Source: Aquibium carbonis
GTDB taxonomy: Bacteria; Pseudomonadota; Alphaproteobacteria; Rhizobiales; Rhizobiaceae
Reading direction: 5' to 3'
Assembly: GCF_003970795.1 (NCBI RefSeq)
Contig: NZ_RWKW01000003.1
Coordinates: forward strand, 1 to 34,677
DNA: 34,677 nucleotides
Shown: piece after piece, positions 16,599 to 24,398 of the stretch
Position numbering within the stretch: position 1 is the stretch's first letter
How the letters are laid out: every line of letters begins with the position of its first letter
Program-made: the position numbers and the translations under genes
The notes under the pieces: model-generated
What the model saw: only the letters and a program-made list of their open reading frames with translations
Told to the model about the DNA's origin: nothing
The model's database searches: none

Positions 16599-17060
16599 AT
16601 GAACGAGCTGGACGGATTCGATCGCAAGATCGCAGCGTTGCTTCAGGCCGACGCGCGGCTGACCAACGCCGACATCGGCGAGCGGGTGAACCTGTCGGCC
16701 TCCCAATGCTCGCGCCGGCGCCAGCGCCTCGAGGAGGAAGGCTACATCCGCGGCTATCGCGCCGTGCTCGATCGCGAGAAGATGGGGTTCCCGCTGGTCA
16801 ACATCATCTCGGTCACGCTCGCCACCCACAACCGCGACAATGCGCGCCGCTTCGCCGATCTGCTGGCCCGGCTTCCCGAGGTCCAGGAGGCGCACGCCCT
16901 CACCGGCGAGATGGACTATGTCCTCAAGGTGGTGACGCCCGATCTGAAATCCCTGTCCGACTTCGTCAACGGCGTGTTGCTGCCGCATGAATCCGTGCAG
17001 CACGTCAAGACCGCCATCGTGCTCGAAACGCTGAAGGAGGGCGGCGGTCTGCCGGTCTGA
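16599..17060 (+). CDS. Lrp/AsnC-family transcriptional regulator
   Basis: A 153-residue regulator with the Lrp layout. The N-terminal helix-turn-helix is DGFDRKIAALLQADARLTNADIGERVNLS and SQCSRRRQRLEEEGYIRGYRA. The C-terminal RAM ligand domain includes VQEAHALTGEMDYVLKVVTPDL. It is divergent from hpd, which suggests control of hpd in response to an amino acid, probably an aromatic one. The ligand is inferred. The ATG at 16599 has an AGG at 16588-16590 as a modest ribosome site. Repeated TGCACG motifs upstream are candidate binding sites for both promoters. Confidence 0.93.
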   Translation: MNELDGFDRKIAALLQADARLTNADIGERVNLSASQCSRRRQRLEEEGYIRGYRAVLDREKMGFPLVNIISVTLATHNRDNARRFADLLARLPEVQEAHALTGEMDYVLKVVTPDLKSLSDFVNGVLLPHESVQHVKTAIVLETLKEGGGLPV

Positions 17061-17103
17061 AAAGCGGTTCCCGGGCCCGCCGGCACCCCCGCTCCGAGGC
17101 TTC

Positions 17104-17159
17104 AAAATGTTACGAACATTTTCGATCTGCCCGCTTTATTGTTACCTGTTTTCGGGTAA
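17104..17159. promoter_or_regulatory. Two palindromes upstream of dctP
   Basis: AAAATGTT-ACG-AACATTTT at 17104-17122 is a perfect 8-bp inverted repeat with a 3-bp centre. TTACCTG-TTTT-CGGGTAA at 17142-17159 is a second repeat of 7-bp arms with one mismatch. They lie 73-128 bp before the dctP start. Both are AT-rich in a GC-rich genome, as operators often are. No regulator gene is directly coupled to the transporter. Confidence 0.5.
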
Positions 17160-17231
17160 GCTGCGCTGGACCGCTTGCCGGTTATGGCCGATGCTCGCGC
17201 TTGCGAGTTCGTTCCGCAATGGGAGGTAGAT

Positions 17232-18281
17232 TTGAAAGCATTCACTTGGAAGTCGCTGGCGCTCGCCAGCGCGGTCGCCGCTGCGTCCTGGGTCTCGACC
17301 GGCATCAGCCACGCTCAGGACGTCACGCTCAAACTGCACCAGTTCCTGCCCGCGCAGGCCAATGTCCCGAAGCTGGTGCTCGACGTCTGGGCCGACAAGG
17401 TCGAGGCCGATTCCGGCGGCCGCATCAAGGTCGAGCGCTATCCGTCCATGCAGCTCGGCGGCACGCCGCCCCAGCTGATCGACCAGGCGATCGACGGCAC
17501 CGTCGACGTCGTCTGGACCGTCGTCGGCTACACGCCCGGCCGCTTCCCGCGCGTGGAGGTGTTCGAGCTGCCCTTCATGATGACCAATGCCGACGCCACT
17601 TCGCGCGCCTATTGGGATCTCTTCGAGAAAGAGATGAAGGACACCGATTTCAAGGACGTCCACATCGTCGGCACCTGGGTGCACGGACCCGGCGTCATCC
17701 ACTCCAAGGTGCCGGTCAACACGCTGGACGACATGAAGGGCCTCAAGCTGCGCGCGCCGACGCGCATCATCACCGGCCTGCTCGGCGAGCTCGGCGCGAC
17801 CGCGGTCGGCCTGCCGGTCCCCGCCGTCACGGAAGCCCTGTCGAAGGGAGTCATCGACGGGGCTGTGATCCCGTGGGAAGTGACGACCGCGCTCAAGGTG
17901 CCGGAACTGGTCAACAACCACACCGAGTTCGGCGGTGACCATGCGCTCTACACGACGGCCTTCGTGCTGGCCATGAACAAGGACCGTTACGAGAGCCTGC
18001 CCGACGATCTCAAGAAAGTGATCGACGACAATTCCGGCCAGGAATTTTCCGCTTTCGCCGGCAGCACGCAGGCCGGCGCCGACGGCCCGTCGCGCCAGAT
18101 CGCCGTCGACCGCAACAACAACATCATCACCCTCGACGCCGACGAGGTCGCCCGCTGGCAGGAAGCCGCCCAGCCGGTCTACGCGAAGTGGGTCGAGGAG
18201 GTGAAGGCCAAGGGTGTCGACGGCCAGGCCTTGATCGACGAGGCGCGCGCGCTGATCGACAAGTACACCAAGGCGCAGTAG
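17232..18281 (+). CDS. dctP: TRAP transporter solute-binding protein (DctP family)
   Basis: A 349-residue periplasmic binding protein of the DctP family. It delivers an organic acid-type substrate to the DctQM permease. The signal peptide is KAFTWKSLALASAVAAASWV then STGISHA, cleaved near QDVTLK. The mature protein has VTLKLHQFLPAQANVPK, VERYPSMQLGGTPPQLIDQ and DDMKGLKLRAPTR, whose arginine is the usual carboxylate contact. The start is decided by GGGAGG at 17221-17226, five bases before TTG 17232. The longer upstream frame would put 19 unrelated residues before the signal peptide. The substrate is not known. A strong hairpin follows the stop and may keep DctP at higher levels than DctQM. Confidence 0.92.
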   Translation: MKAFTWKSLALASAVAAASWVSTGISHAQDVTLKLHQFLPAQANVPKLVLDVWADKVEADSGGRIKVERYPSMQLGGTPPQLIDQAIDGTVDVVWTVVGYTPGRFPRVEVFELPFMMTNADATSRAYWDLFEKEMKDTDFKDVHIVGTWVHGPGVIHSKVPVNTLDDMKGLKLRAPTRIITGLLGELGATAVGLPVPAVTEALSKGVIDGAVIPWEVTTALKVPELVNNHTEFGGDHALYTTAFVLAMNKDRYESLPDDLKKVIDDNSGQEFSAFAGSTQAGADGPSRQIAVDRNNNIITLDADEVARWQEAAQPVYAKWVEEVKAKGVDGQALIDEARALIDKYTKAQ

Positions 18282-18306
18282 TCGCCGGATCGACGAGCCC
18301 GATCGG

Positions 18307-18332
18307 CGGGGCGGGCAGTGATGCCCGCCCCG
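18307..18332 (+). terminator. Strong hairpin after dctP (attenuator or partial terminator)
   Basis: CGGGGCGGGCA-GTGA-TGCCCGCCCCG is a perfect 11-bp stem with a 4-base loop, 25 bp after the dctP stop, followed by TTTC. A second perfect 8-bp stem, GGGCGAGG-GGG-CCTCGCCC, is at 18345-18363. Since dctQM continue in the same direction, this probably reduces rather than ends transcription, or protects the dctP message. Confidence 0.65.
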
Positions 18333-18478
18333 TTTCATGAGGGCGGGCGAGGGGGCCTCGCCCTGCGGATGGACGGCGCCATCACTCGGTTCCGGCGACG
18401 ACCGGTAATCGCACCGTCGCCCGCGATGGTCGTTGCGTGCCCATCGTCGCCGTGGCATTTAGCAGTTGCAGGGTCTGA

Positions 18479-18497
18479 TTGTTATTCGCCATAACAA
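18479..18497. promoter_or_regulatory. Inverted repeat upstream of dctQ
   Basis: TTGTTAT-TCGCC-ATAACAA is a perfect 7-bp inverted repeat, 75 bp before the dctQ start. It could be an operator of a second promoter for dctQM downstream of the dctP hairpin. The remainder of the 290-bp gap shows no gene. Confidence 0.4.
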
Positions 18498-18571
18498 AGA
18501 TCGGATCCGGACGCGCAGGCCCGCACCAGAGGCGGCCGCGCAGGTCCGACGATACGGGTGGGAGGTGCCAC

Positions 18572-19102
18572 GTGGCCGTTTCGAGACTTGTTCATGCGCT
18601 GGCCCGCCTGATGGCGATCCTGGGAGGGATCGTCCTGGCGTTCCTGACGATCATGACCGTGCTGAGCATCACCGGGCGTGCCTTGATCCCGATCGGGTTC
18701 GGCCCGGTTCCGGGCGATTTCGAGCTGGTCGAGGCGGGCACGGCCTTTGCCGTCTTCGCCTTCCTCCCGTGGTGCCAGCTCAATCGCGGCCATGCGACCG
18801 TGGACCTCTTCACCAACTATCTGCCTGCCGCCGCAAACCGCTGGATCGACCTCGTGTCCGAGACGCTGATGACGATCATCTTCGTCGTCCTCGCCTGGCG
18901 CCTCTGGGTCGGCATGTCCGACAAGATGCGCTACGGCGAAACGACCTTCATCCTGCAGTACCCCGTCTGGTGGGGCTTCGCCGCGGCGATGGTGGGCGCC
19001 GTGGTCTGCGTCATCGTTTCCGTGTACATGACGGGCGTCCGCATTCAGGAGGTCCGCACGGGCCGGTCCAATGTCGCGCCGACGCATGGGGGCATGCATT
19101 GA
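18572..19102 (+). CDS. dctQ: TRAP transporter small permease (DctQ family)
   Basis: A 176-residue four-helix inner-membrane protein. The predicted membrane segments start at ARLMAILGGIVLAFLTIMTVLS and include FELVEAGTAFAVFAFLPWCQ, LMTIIFVVLAWRLWV and WWGFAAAMVGAVVCVIVSVYM. The motif WCQLNRGHATVDLFT is characteristic of DctQ. The GTG at 18572 is chosen because GGGAGG lies six bases upstream. The open frame extends further up but without family sequence. The stop overlaps the dctM start as TTGA, so the two permease subunits are translated together. Confidence 0.92.
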   Translation: MAVSRLVHALARLMAILGGIVLAFLTIMTVLSITGRALIPIGFGPVPGDFELVEAGTAFAVFAFLPWCQLNRGHATVDLFTNYLPAAANRWIDLVSETLMTIIFVVLAWRLWVGMSDKMRYGETTFILQYPVWWGFAAAMVGAVVCVIVSVYMTGVRIQEVRTGRSNVAPTHGGMH

Positions 19103-20421
19103 GCAATCTCGAAATCGGGATCTGGTCCTTTCCGGTCCTCCTCCTCCTCATCTTCTTCCGGCTGCCCATCGGGCTGGCCATGCTCATGTGCGGCATCGTC
19201 GGAACCTGGCTCGTCACCGGCACCTGGAACCCGATCCTGGCGAAGCTGAAGGCCGAAACCTACTCGACCTTTTCCAGCCATTCGCTCTCCATCATCCCGC
19301 TGTTCCTGTTGATGGGACAGTTCGCGGGCCTCGGCGGCATGTCGCAATCGCTGTTCAAGGCCGCGAATGCGTGGCTCGGCCATCGCAAGGGCGGCGTCGC
19401 CATGTCGGCCGTCGGCGCCTGCGCCGGCTTCGGCGCCATCTGCGGCTCGTCGCTGGCAACGGCTGCGACGATGGCTCAGGTGGCCCTGCCGGAACTGCGT
19501 CGCTACGGCTATTCCGGTGCGCTGGCCACCGGCGCGCTGGCCGCGGGCGGAACGCTGGGCATCCTCATTCCGCCGTCGATCGTGCTGGTGATCTACGCCA
19601 TCCTCGCCGAGCAGAACATCGCCAAGCTGTTCATGGCGGCCTTCGTGCCCGGCATCCTGGCGGCCATCGGCTACATGATCGCGATTTCCATCTACGTGCG
19701 GCTCTATCCCGAATCGGCCGGCGCCAGTCCGCGCCAGCCCTATGGCGAGCGCTTCAAGGCCCTTTTCGACGTCTGGCCCGTGCTGCTCGTGTTCATTGCC
19801 GTGGTCGGAGGCATCTACACGGGCACCTTCACGCCGACGGAAGCAGCGGCCATCGGCGCGGCCGGCACCGGCCTGATCGCGCTGGTGAATGGCGGTCTGA
19901 CGCGCAAGACCTTCGTCGATTCCGTCCTTTCCACCGCGGTCGCCACGGCGATGATCTTCTTCATCGTCTTCGGGGCATCGATGTACAATGGATTTCTGGC
20001 GCTATCGCAGGTGCCGCAACAGGTTGCGGCTGCCATCGTCGATGGTGGCTTCAATCCGTGGATCGTCCTCGTCACCATCCTCCTGCTTTATCTGGTGCTC
20101 GGCTGCGTCATGGACTCCCTGTCGATGATTCTGCTGACGATCCCGATCTTCTTCCCCATCGTCTCGGCCCTCGACTACGGGCTCGGGCCCGAGGAATTCG
20201 CGATCTGGTTCGGCATCATCGTCCTGATCGTGGTGGAGGTGGGCCTGATCACGCCACCGGTGGGCATGAATCTCTTCGTCATCAATTCGATGGCGAAGGA
20301 CACGCCGATCTCCGCCACCTATCGCGGCGTGACGCCCTTCGTCGTCACCGATCTGGTTCGCACCGTGATTCTGGTGCTGTTCCCGGCGATCTCGCTCTTC
20401 ATGGTGCGCTGGCTCTACTAG
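19099..20421 (+). CDS. dctM: TRAP transporter large permease (DctM family)
   Basis: A 440-residue membrane protein of about twelve helices, the Na+-coupled transport subunit. Family signatures include FRLPIGLAMLMCGIVGTWL, ICGSSLATAATMAQVALPEL, GGTLGILIPPSIVLVIYAI, FTPTEAAAIGA, and VEVGLITPPVGMNLFVINS near the C-terminus. The start is TTG at 19099, overlapping the dctQ stop by four bases. This is the only in-frame start that keeps the family N-terminus (SNLEIGIWSFPVLLLL). The set DctP-Q-M is complete. The substrate cannot be told from the sequence. Confidence 0.94.
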   Translation: MSNLEIGIWSFPVLLLLIFFRLPIGLAMLMCGIVGTWLVTGTWNPILAKLKAETYSTFSSHSLSIIPLFLLMGQFAGLGGMSQSLFKAANAWLGHRKGGVAMSAVGACAGFGAICGSSLATAATMAQVALPELRRYGYSGALATGALAAGGTLGILIPPSIVLVIYAILAEQNIAKLFMAAFVPGILAAIGYMIAISIYVRLYPESAGASPRQPYGERFKALFDVWPVLLVFIAVVGGIYTGTFTPTEAAAIGAAGTGLIALVNGGLTRKTFVDSVLSTAVATAMIFFIVFGASMYNGFLALSQVPQQVAAAIVDGGFNPWIVLVTILLLYLVLGCVMDSLSMILLTIPIFFPIVSALDYGLGPEEFAIWFGIIVLIVVEVGLITPPVGMNLFVINSMAKDTPISATYRGVTPFVVTDLVRTVILVLFPAISLFMVRWLY

Positions 20422-20750
20422 CGCCTTTCCGGCGAAGCGGGGACCGTCGGCGCCGAGCCCCTGGGGTCGGTTCTGGCAAACCGACCGGGTTTCCGGTCGG
20501 CCGGGGCCACCGCCTCGGCTGGGCTTGGCCAATGCTCCCCGTCGACGCGCGCCAGCCTTCCCGTGGTCGCCTCGCCAAACGCGAAACAGAACGAACCGGA
20601 TCGGGCGCGGCACGCTTTGGCGCAAGCGACCGTTCCGCCGGCAAGACGAATCCGCATCGACGAACGGAAAAGTCCGCGCTCCCGGGATGCGGCGCGGCCT
20701 GTTTTCGTCGTGATGCGGCGATGGTGGCGCCGGGAGATCGGATTTCGGCG
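20422..20750. other. Convergent intergenic region with overlapping hairpins
   Basis: This 329-bp region separates two tail-to-tail operons and shows no credible gene. Its notable feature is at 20465-20500. GGTCGGTT (20465-20472) pairs perfectly with AACCGACC (20479-20486). The same middle arm, as CCGACCGG (20481-20488), pairs perfectly with CCGGTCGG (20493-20500). The two stems exclude each other. No T-run follows either, so simple termination is not obvious. Confidence 0.6.
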
Positions 20751-22517
20751 CTACTGCGCGGCGAGCGGTGCTTCCCCCGCCGGACCGGTCTCCGACAATG
20801 CGCGCATGGCCATGTGATGCGACAGGAACACCTGCCCGGATAGATGCTTCAGGAAGTCGGTGCGCTCCAGCGCGTCCATCACCGGTCCCTTGACCTCCGA
20901 CAGATGCAGCTTGACCCTCATGTCCGAGAGCCGGTGGTCGATCGCCTCCAGCGATTCCAGGGCGCTCATGTCGATCAGGTTGACCGCCGGGCAGGCCAGC
21001 ACGACGTGGCGGATGTCGGGCTGCGTCGCCACGAGATCGTAGATGTAGTCCTCGAGGTAGCGCGCATTGGCGAAGTAGAGGCTTTCGTCGACCCGCAGCG
21101 AGACGATGCCCGGCCGCGTGATCACCTCGTGCCGTTTCACGTTGCGATAGTGCTCGGTGCCCGGCACTTGGCCCACGATCGCCATGTGCGGCTTGGACGT
21201 CCGGTAGAGATGGATCAGGATCGACAGCGCCACGCCCATCGACACGCCGATCTCGATCCCAAGCGAGAGCGTGGCGAGGATGGTGGCGGCGACCGCGATG
21301 AAGTCGGCCTTGGAGTAGGTCCATGCCTTGCGCAGGATTGACAGGTCGATCAGCGACAGCACCGCCACGATGATGGTGGCGGCCAGTGTCGCCTGCGGCA
21401 GGAAGGCGAGCAGCGGCGTCAGAAGCAGCGTGGCGATGGCAAGGCCGACCGCCGTGTAGGCGCCGGCCGCCGGCGTCTCCGCCCCGGCGTCATAGTTGAC
21501 CACCGAGCGGGCAAAGCCGCCCGTCACCGGATAGCCGCCGGTGAAAGCGGCGGCCACGTTGGAGGCGCCGAGGCCGATCAGTTCCTGGTCCGGATCGATG
21601 CGCTGGCGCTTGCGCGCGGCCAGCGTCTGGGCGACCGAGACCGATTCGACGAAGCCGATCAGCGAGATCAGGGCGGCAGGCCCGATGAGGGCGAGCACCA
21701 GATCCGGCGCGAAGGAGGGAAGGGTGAGGGGCGGCAGCCCTTGCGGCACCGCGCCGACCAGCTTGACGCCGGCCGCGCCGAGATCGAGACCCCAGGCGGC
21801 GAGCGTGGTGACGGCAACGGCCGCGACAGGCCCTGCCTTGGCCACGATGTCCGCCAGTTTCGGTCGCAGCCCCATGCCGACCAGCAGGGGCTTCAGGCCC
21901 TTGCGAACCCAGAACAGGAAGACGGTCGAGCCGACGCCGATGGCGAGCGTGATTGGGTTGGTGTCGGCCAGGCCCGAGGCGAGCGAGACCAGCAGTTCCA
22001 AAAGGTTGTGGCCGTCGGCGCTGATGCCCAGGATGTGTTTCAACTGGCTCGCTGCGATGATGATGCCGGCGGCGGTGATGAAGCCGGACACGATCGGGTG
22101 CGACAGCAGATTGGCCAGGAAGCCGAGCCGGAAGACGCCCATCAGGATGAGGAAGATGCCGGAGAGGAAGGCCAGCGTGATGGCGGCGACGATGTAGCCG
22201 GCCGTGCCCTGCGCTGCGACGGAGCCGACGGCGGCTGCCGTCATCAACGAGATGACGGCGACCGGGCCGACCGCGAGCGCGCGGCTGGTGCCGAAGATCG
22301 CATAGGCGACCAGGGGCAGGATGGAGGCATAGAGCCCCATCTCCGGCGGCAGTCCCGCCAGGAGCGCATAGGCCAGCGACTGCGGGATCAGCATGATGGT
22401 GACGATGATCGCCGCCACCAGATCGTTCGTCAGCGCGTCGCGGTCGTAGGTGCGTCCCCATTCCAGAATGGGGAAGTAGCGCCTCCAGCCCAGCTTCGCG
22501 GTCCCGTTGGTCGGCAT
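20751..22517 (-). CDS. SulP-family anion permease with STAS domain
   Basis: A 588-residue SulP (SLC26) transporter. The N-terminal family motif is IIVTIMLIPQSLAYALLAGLP then PEMGLYASILPLVAYAIFGT. About ten to twelve membrane helices follow, with GFVESVSVAQTLAARKRQRI and NVAAAFTGGYPVTGGFARSVVN. A C-terminal STAS domain covers about residues 455-570 (VDESLYFANARYLEDYIYDL and NLIDMSALESLEAIDHRL). It is the last gene of the BigR-type operon, so it probably moves sulfate, sulfite or another sulfur anion produced by persulfide oxidation. That role is inferred. An AAGGA ribosome site precedes the ATG at 22517. The gene is convergent with dctM. Confidence 0.93.
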   Translation of the reverse strand: MPTNGTAKLGWRRYFPILEWGRTYDRDALTNDLVAAIIVTIMLIPQSLAYALLAGLPPEMGLYASILPLVAYAIFGTSRALAVGPVAVISLMTAAAVGSVAAQGTAGYIVAAITLAFLSGIFLILMGVFRLGFLANLLSHPIVSGFITAAGIIIAASQLKHILGISADGHNLLELLVSLASGLADTNPITLAIGVGSTVFLFWVRKGLKPLLVGMGLRPKLADIVAKAGPVAAVAVTTLAAWGLDLGAAGVKLVGAVPQGLPPLTLPSFAPDLVLALIGPAALISLIGFVESVSVAQTLAARKRQRIDPDQELIGLGASNVAAAFTGGYPVTGGFARSVVNYDAGAETPAAGAYTAVGLAIATLLLTPLLAFLPQATLAATIIVAVLSLIDLSILRKAWTYSKADFIAVAATILATLSLGIEIGVSMGVALSILIHLYRTSKPHMAIVGQVPGTEHYRNVKRHEVITRPGIVSLRVDESLYFANARYLEDYIYDLVATQPDIRHVVLACPAVNLIDMSALESLEAIDHRLSDMRVKLHLSEVKGPVMDALERTDFLKHLSGQVFLSHHMAMRALSETGPAGEAPLAAQ

Positions 22518-22628
22518 CGTTCTTTCCTTTCCGGAAAAAGGCTTCGCCGCCGCGAGCCTTCGGGAGGCCCGCGCCGGGTGGTCGACAAGGCTGTTCGGAT
22601 CGAGGTCGGCGGCGCAGGCCGCGCGGCC

Positions 22629-22964
22629 TCAGCCGTTCATCTGCTGCACGAGTCCGTAGAGGTTCATGCAGCGTCCGCCGGTCCGGCAATAGGCCAGCAC
22701 CGGCGTCGGCAGCGCCTTCAGCGCGGTTGCCATGTCGCGGACGTTGTCGTCGCTGATGGCCCCGGACACGACCGGGATGAAGCGGAATTCGAGCCCGGCC
22801 GCCTTCGCCGCCTCCTCGACCCGGTCATGCGGCACCGCGCCGTCCTCGGAGTCCGGACGGTTGCAGACGATGCTCTTGAACCCGGCCCGGGCGATGTCCG
22901 GAACGTGTTCGGCCATGATCTGCGGCGCCACGGCGATGTCGTCGTTGATCCTGCGGATTTCCAT
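22629..22964 (-). CDS. TIGR01244/DUF442 rhodanese-like sulfurtransferase or phosphatase
   Basis: A 111-residue protein of the DUF442 family, which is often fused to or encoded beside the persulfide dioxygenase of the BigR operon. The active loop is AYCRTGGRC, a six-residue rhodanese-size loop starting at the probable catalytic cysteine. The N-terminal IRRINDDIAVAPQI and the PDSEDGAVPHDRVEEAAKAAG stretch are family typical. In many members the residue after the loop Arg is Ser or Thr, but here it is a cysteine, giving a second thiol beside the active site. AAGGA lies about nine bases before the ATG at 22964. A longer frame adds six residues with no such site. The expected role is handling sulfane sulfur, inferred from context. 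Confidence 0.87.
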   Translation of the reverse strand: MEIRRINDDIAVAPQIMAEHVPDIARAGFKSIVCNRPDSEDGAVPHDRVEEAAKAAGLEFRFIPVVSGAISDDNVRDMATALKALPTPVLAYCRTGGRCMNLYGLVQQMNG

Positions 22965-23028
22965 GCAGTTGCGTCCTTGCAAAGGGCGCGGGACGCGACG
23001 ATCGCCCGCCCGCGCGATGGTGGTGGTT

Positions 23029-23925
23029 TCAGAGGCCGTTGACCGGAACCTTCAGGAAGGTTTTGCCGCTTTCGTCGCGGGGGGGCAAGCGGCCCGCGCG
23101 CATGTTGACCTGCAGCGAGGGGATGATCAGCTTCGGCATGGCGAGCGTGGCGTCGCGCTCCTCGCGCATCCTGACGAACTCGTCCTCCGTCACCCCGTCG
23201 CGGACGTGGATGTTGTGCTCGCGCTCCTCGGCAACCGTCGTCTCCCACTTGATGTCGCGGCCGTTCGGGCCGTAGTCGTGGCAGATGAAGACCCGCGTCT
23301 CGGGCGGAAGCGCAAGCACCCGCTTGATGGACCGGTAGAGTACGCGGGCGTCGCCGCCGGGGAAGTCGGCGCGGGCCGATCCGCCGTCGGGCATGAACAG
23401 CGTGTCGCCGACGAAGGCCGCGTTGCCGATCACGTGCGTCATGCAGGCCGGCGTGTGGCCGGGCGTGTGCATGGCGTGAGCCGTCATGCCGCCGATCGTG
23501 TAGCTGTCGCCGTCCTTGAACAGCCGGTCGAACTGCGAGCCGTCGCGCTGGAACTCGGTGCCCTCGTTGAAGATCTTGCCGAAGGTGTCCTGGACGATGG
23601 TGATGTTCTCGCCGATGCCGAGCTTGCCGCCGAGCTTCTGCTGGATGTAGGGGGCGGCGGAGAGATGGTCGGCGTGGACATGGGTCTCGATGATCCACTC
23701 GACCTTCAGGCCGTTCTTCTCGACATGCGCGATGATCGCGTCGGCATGGTCATAGGTGATGCGGCCCGCCGCGTAGTCGATGTCCATGACCGAATCGACG
23801 ATGGCGCAGGCGTTGGATGCCGGGTCCTTGACGACGTAGGACACCGTGTTGGTCGCGTCGTCGAAGAAGGCCGTGACGTCCGGCTTCACCGAAATGTCGG
23901 GCGTGAAGGGGAGGGTGGAAGTCAT
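23029..23925 (-). CDS. blh: Persulfide dioxygenase / Blh-type metallo-beta-lactamase-fold protein
   Basis: A 298-residue metallo-beta-lactamase-fold enzyme of the ETHE1/Blh group, which oxidises glutathione persulfide to sulfite and glutathione. Metal-site residues are visible: the HVHADH motif at 82-87 (THVHADHLSAAPYIQQKLG), H157 (HTPGHTPACM), D174 (FVGDTLFMPDGG) and H216 (FICHDYGPNGRDIKWETTV). The C-terminal tail INPSL-like stretch (LIIPSLQVNMRAGRLPP) is also typical. A good AAGGAGA site precedes the ATG at 23925. It lies between the YeeE genes and the DUF442 gene, the same content as the bigR operon described in Xylella and Agrobacterium. The function in sulfide detoxification follows from that family knowledge. 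Confidence 0.94.
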   Translation of the reverse strand: MTSTLPFTPDISVKPDVTAFFDDATNTVSYVVKDPASNACAIVDSVMDIDYAAGRITYDHADAIIAHVEKNGLKVEWIIETHVHADHLSAAPYIQQKLGGKLGIGENITIVQDTFGKIFNEGTEFQRDGSQFDRLFKDGDSYTIGGMTAHAMHTPGHTPACMTHVIGNAAFVGDTLFMPDGGSARADFPGGDARVLYRSIKRVLALPPETRVFICHDYGPNGRDIKWETTVAEEREHNIHVRDGVTEDEFVRMREERDATLAMPKLIIPSLQVNMRAGRLPPRDESGKTFLKVPVNGL

Positions 23926-23955
23926 CGATTCGTCTCCTTGCTGCTCGTTTGCTGG

Positions 23956-24393
23956 TCAGGCCGGCGCGGCTTGCGCGGTCCGGGCCTTGAGGATGCGCGC
24001 CACCACGATGCCGGCCATCATGGCGGCGATGAAGATGAAGGTCTCCGCATAGCCGAGACCGAGGGCGGGAATGGCGCCGCCGGGGCAGAAGCCGGAAATG
24101 CCCCAGCCGATGCCGAAGACGGCCGAGCCGCCGATGAGTTCGGCATCGATGCGCCGCGACGTCGGCAGCTGATAGCCGGCCTCGAAGACGGGCTTTTCCC
24201 GCGCGCCGAAGAGGAGGCGGTAGCCGATCGCCGCGGTCGCCAGCGCGCCGCCCATGACGAACAGCAGGCTTGGATCCCAGGTGCCGGCGACGTCGAAGAA
24301 GTTCAGCACCTTGGCCGGGTTGGCCATGCCGGAGATGGCGATGCCGATGCCGAAGACGGCGCCGATCGCGAAGGCGGAGAGGATCTTGTTCAT
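23956..24393 (-). CDS. YeeE/YedE-family membrane protein, second half (DUF6691-like)
   Basis: A 145-residue membrane protein with about four helices. The core IGGSAVFGIGWGISGFCPGGAIPAL contains the conserved cysteine thought to guide thiosulfate or other sulfur species through YeeE channels. The N-terminal FAIGAVFGIGIAISGMANPAKVLNFFD is a matching repeat in which that cysteine is replaced. It starts five bases after the stop of the partner gene at 24399-24821. The two probably work as a split YeeE unit. No good ribosome site is visible, so coupling to the upstream gene is likely. Confidence 0.9.
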   Translation of the reverse strand: MNKILSAFAIGAVFGIGIAISGMANPAKVLNFFDVAGTWDPSLLFVMGGALATAAIGYRLLFGAREKPVFEAGYQLPTSRRIDAELIGGSAVFGIGWGISGFCPGGAIPALGLGYAETFIFIAAMMAGIVVARILKARTAQAAPA

Positions 24394-24398
24394 CGCGG

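Noticed and set aside
19071-20843. A 590-codon plus-strand frame overlapping dctM and the following gap
   Set aside because: DctM occupies another frame with clear membrane helices and motifs. This frame gives an Arg/His-rich shadow and does not make the 329-bp gap coding.
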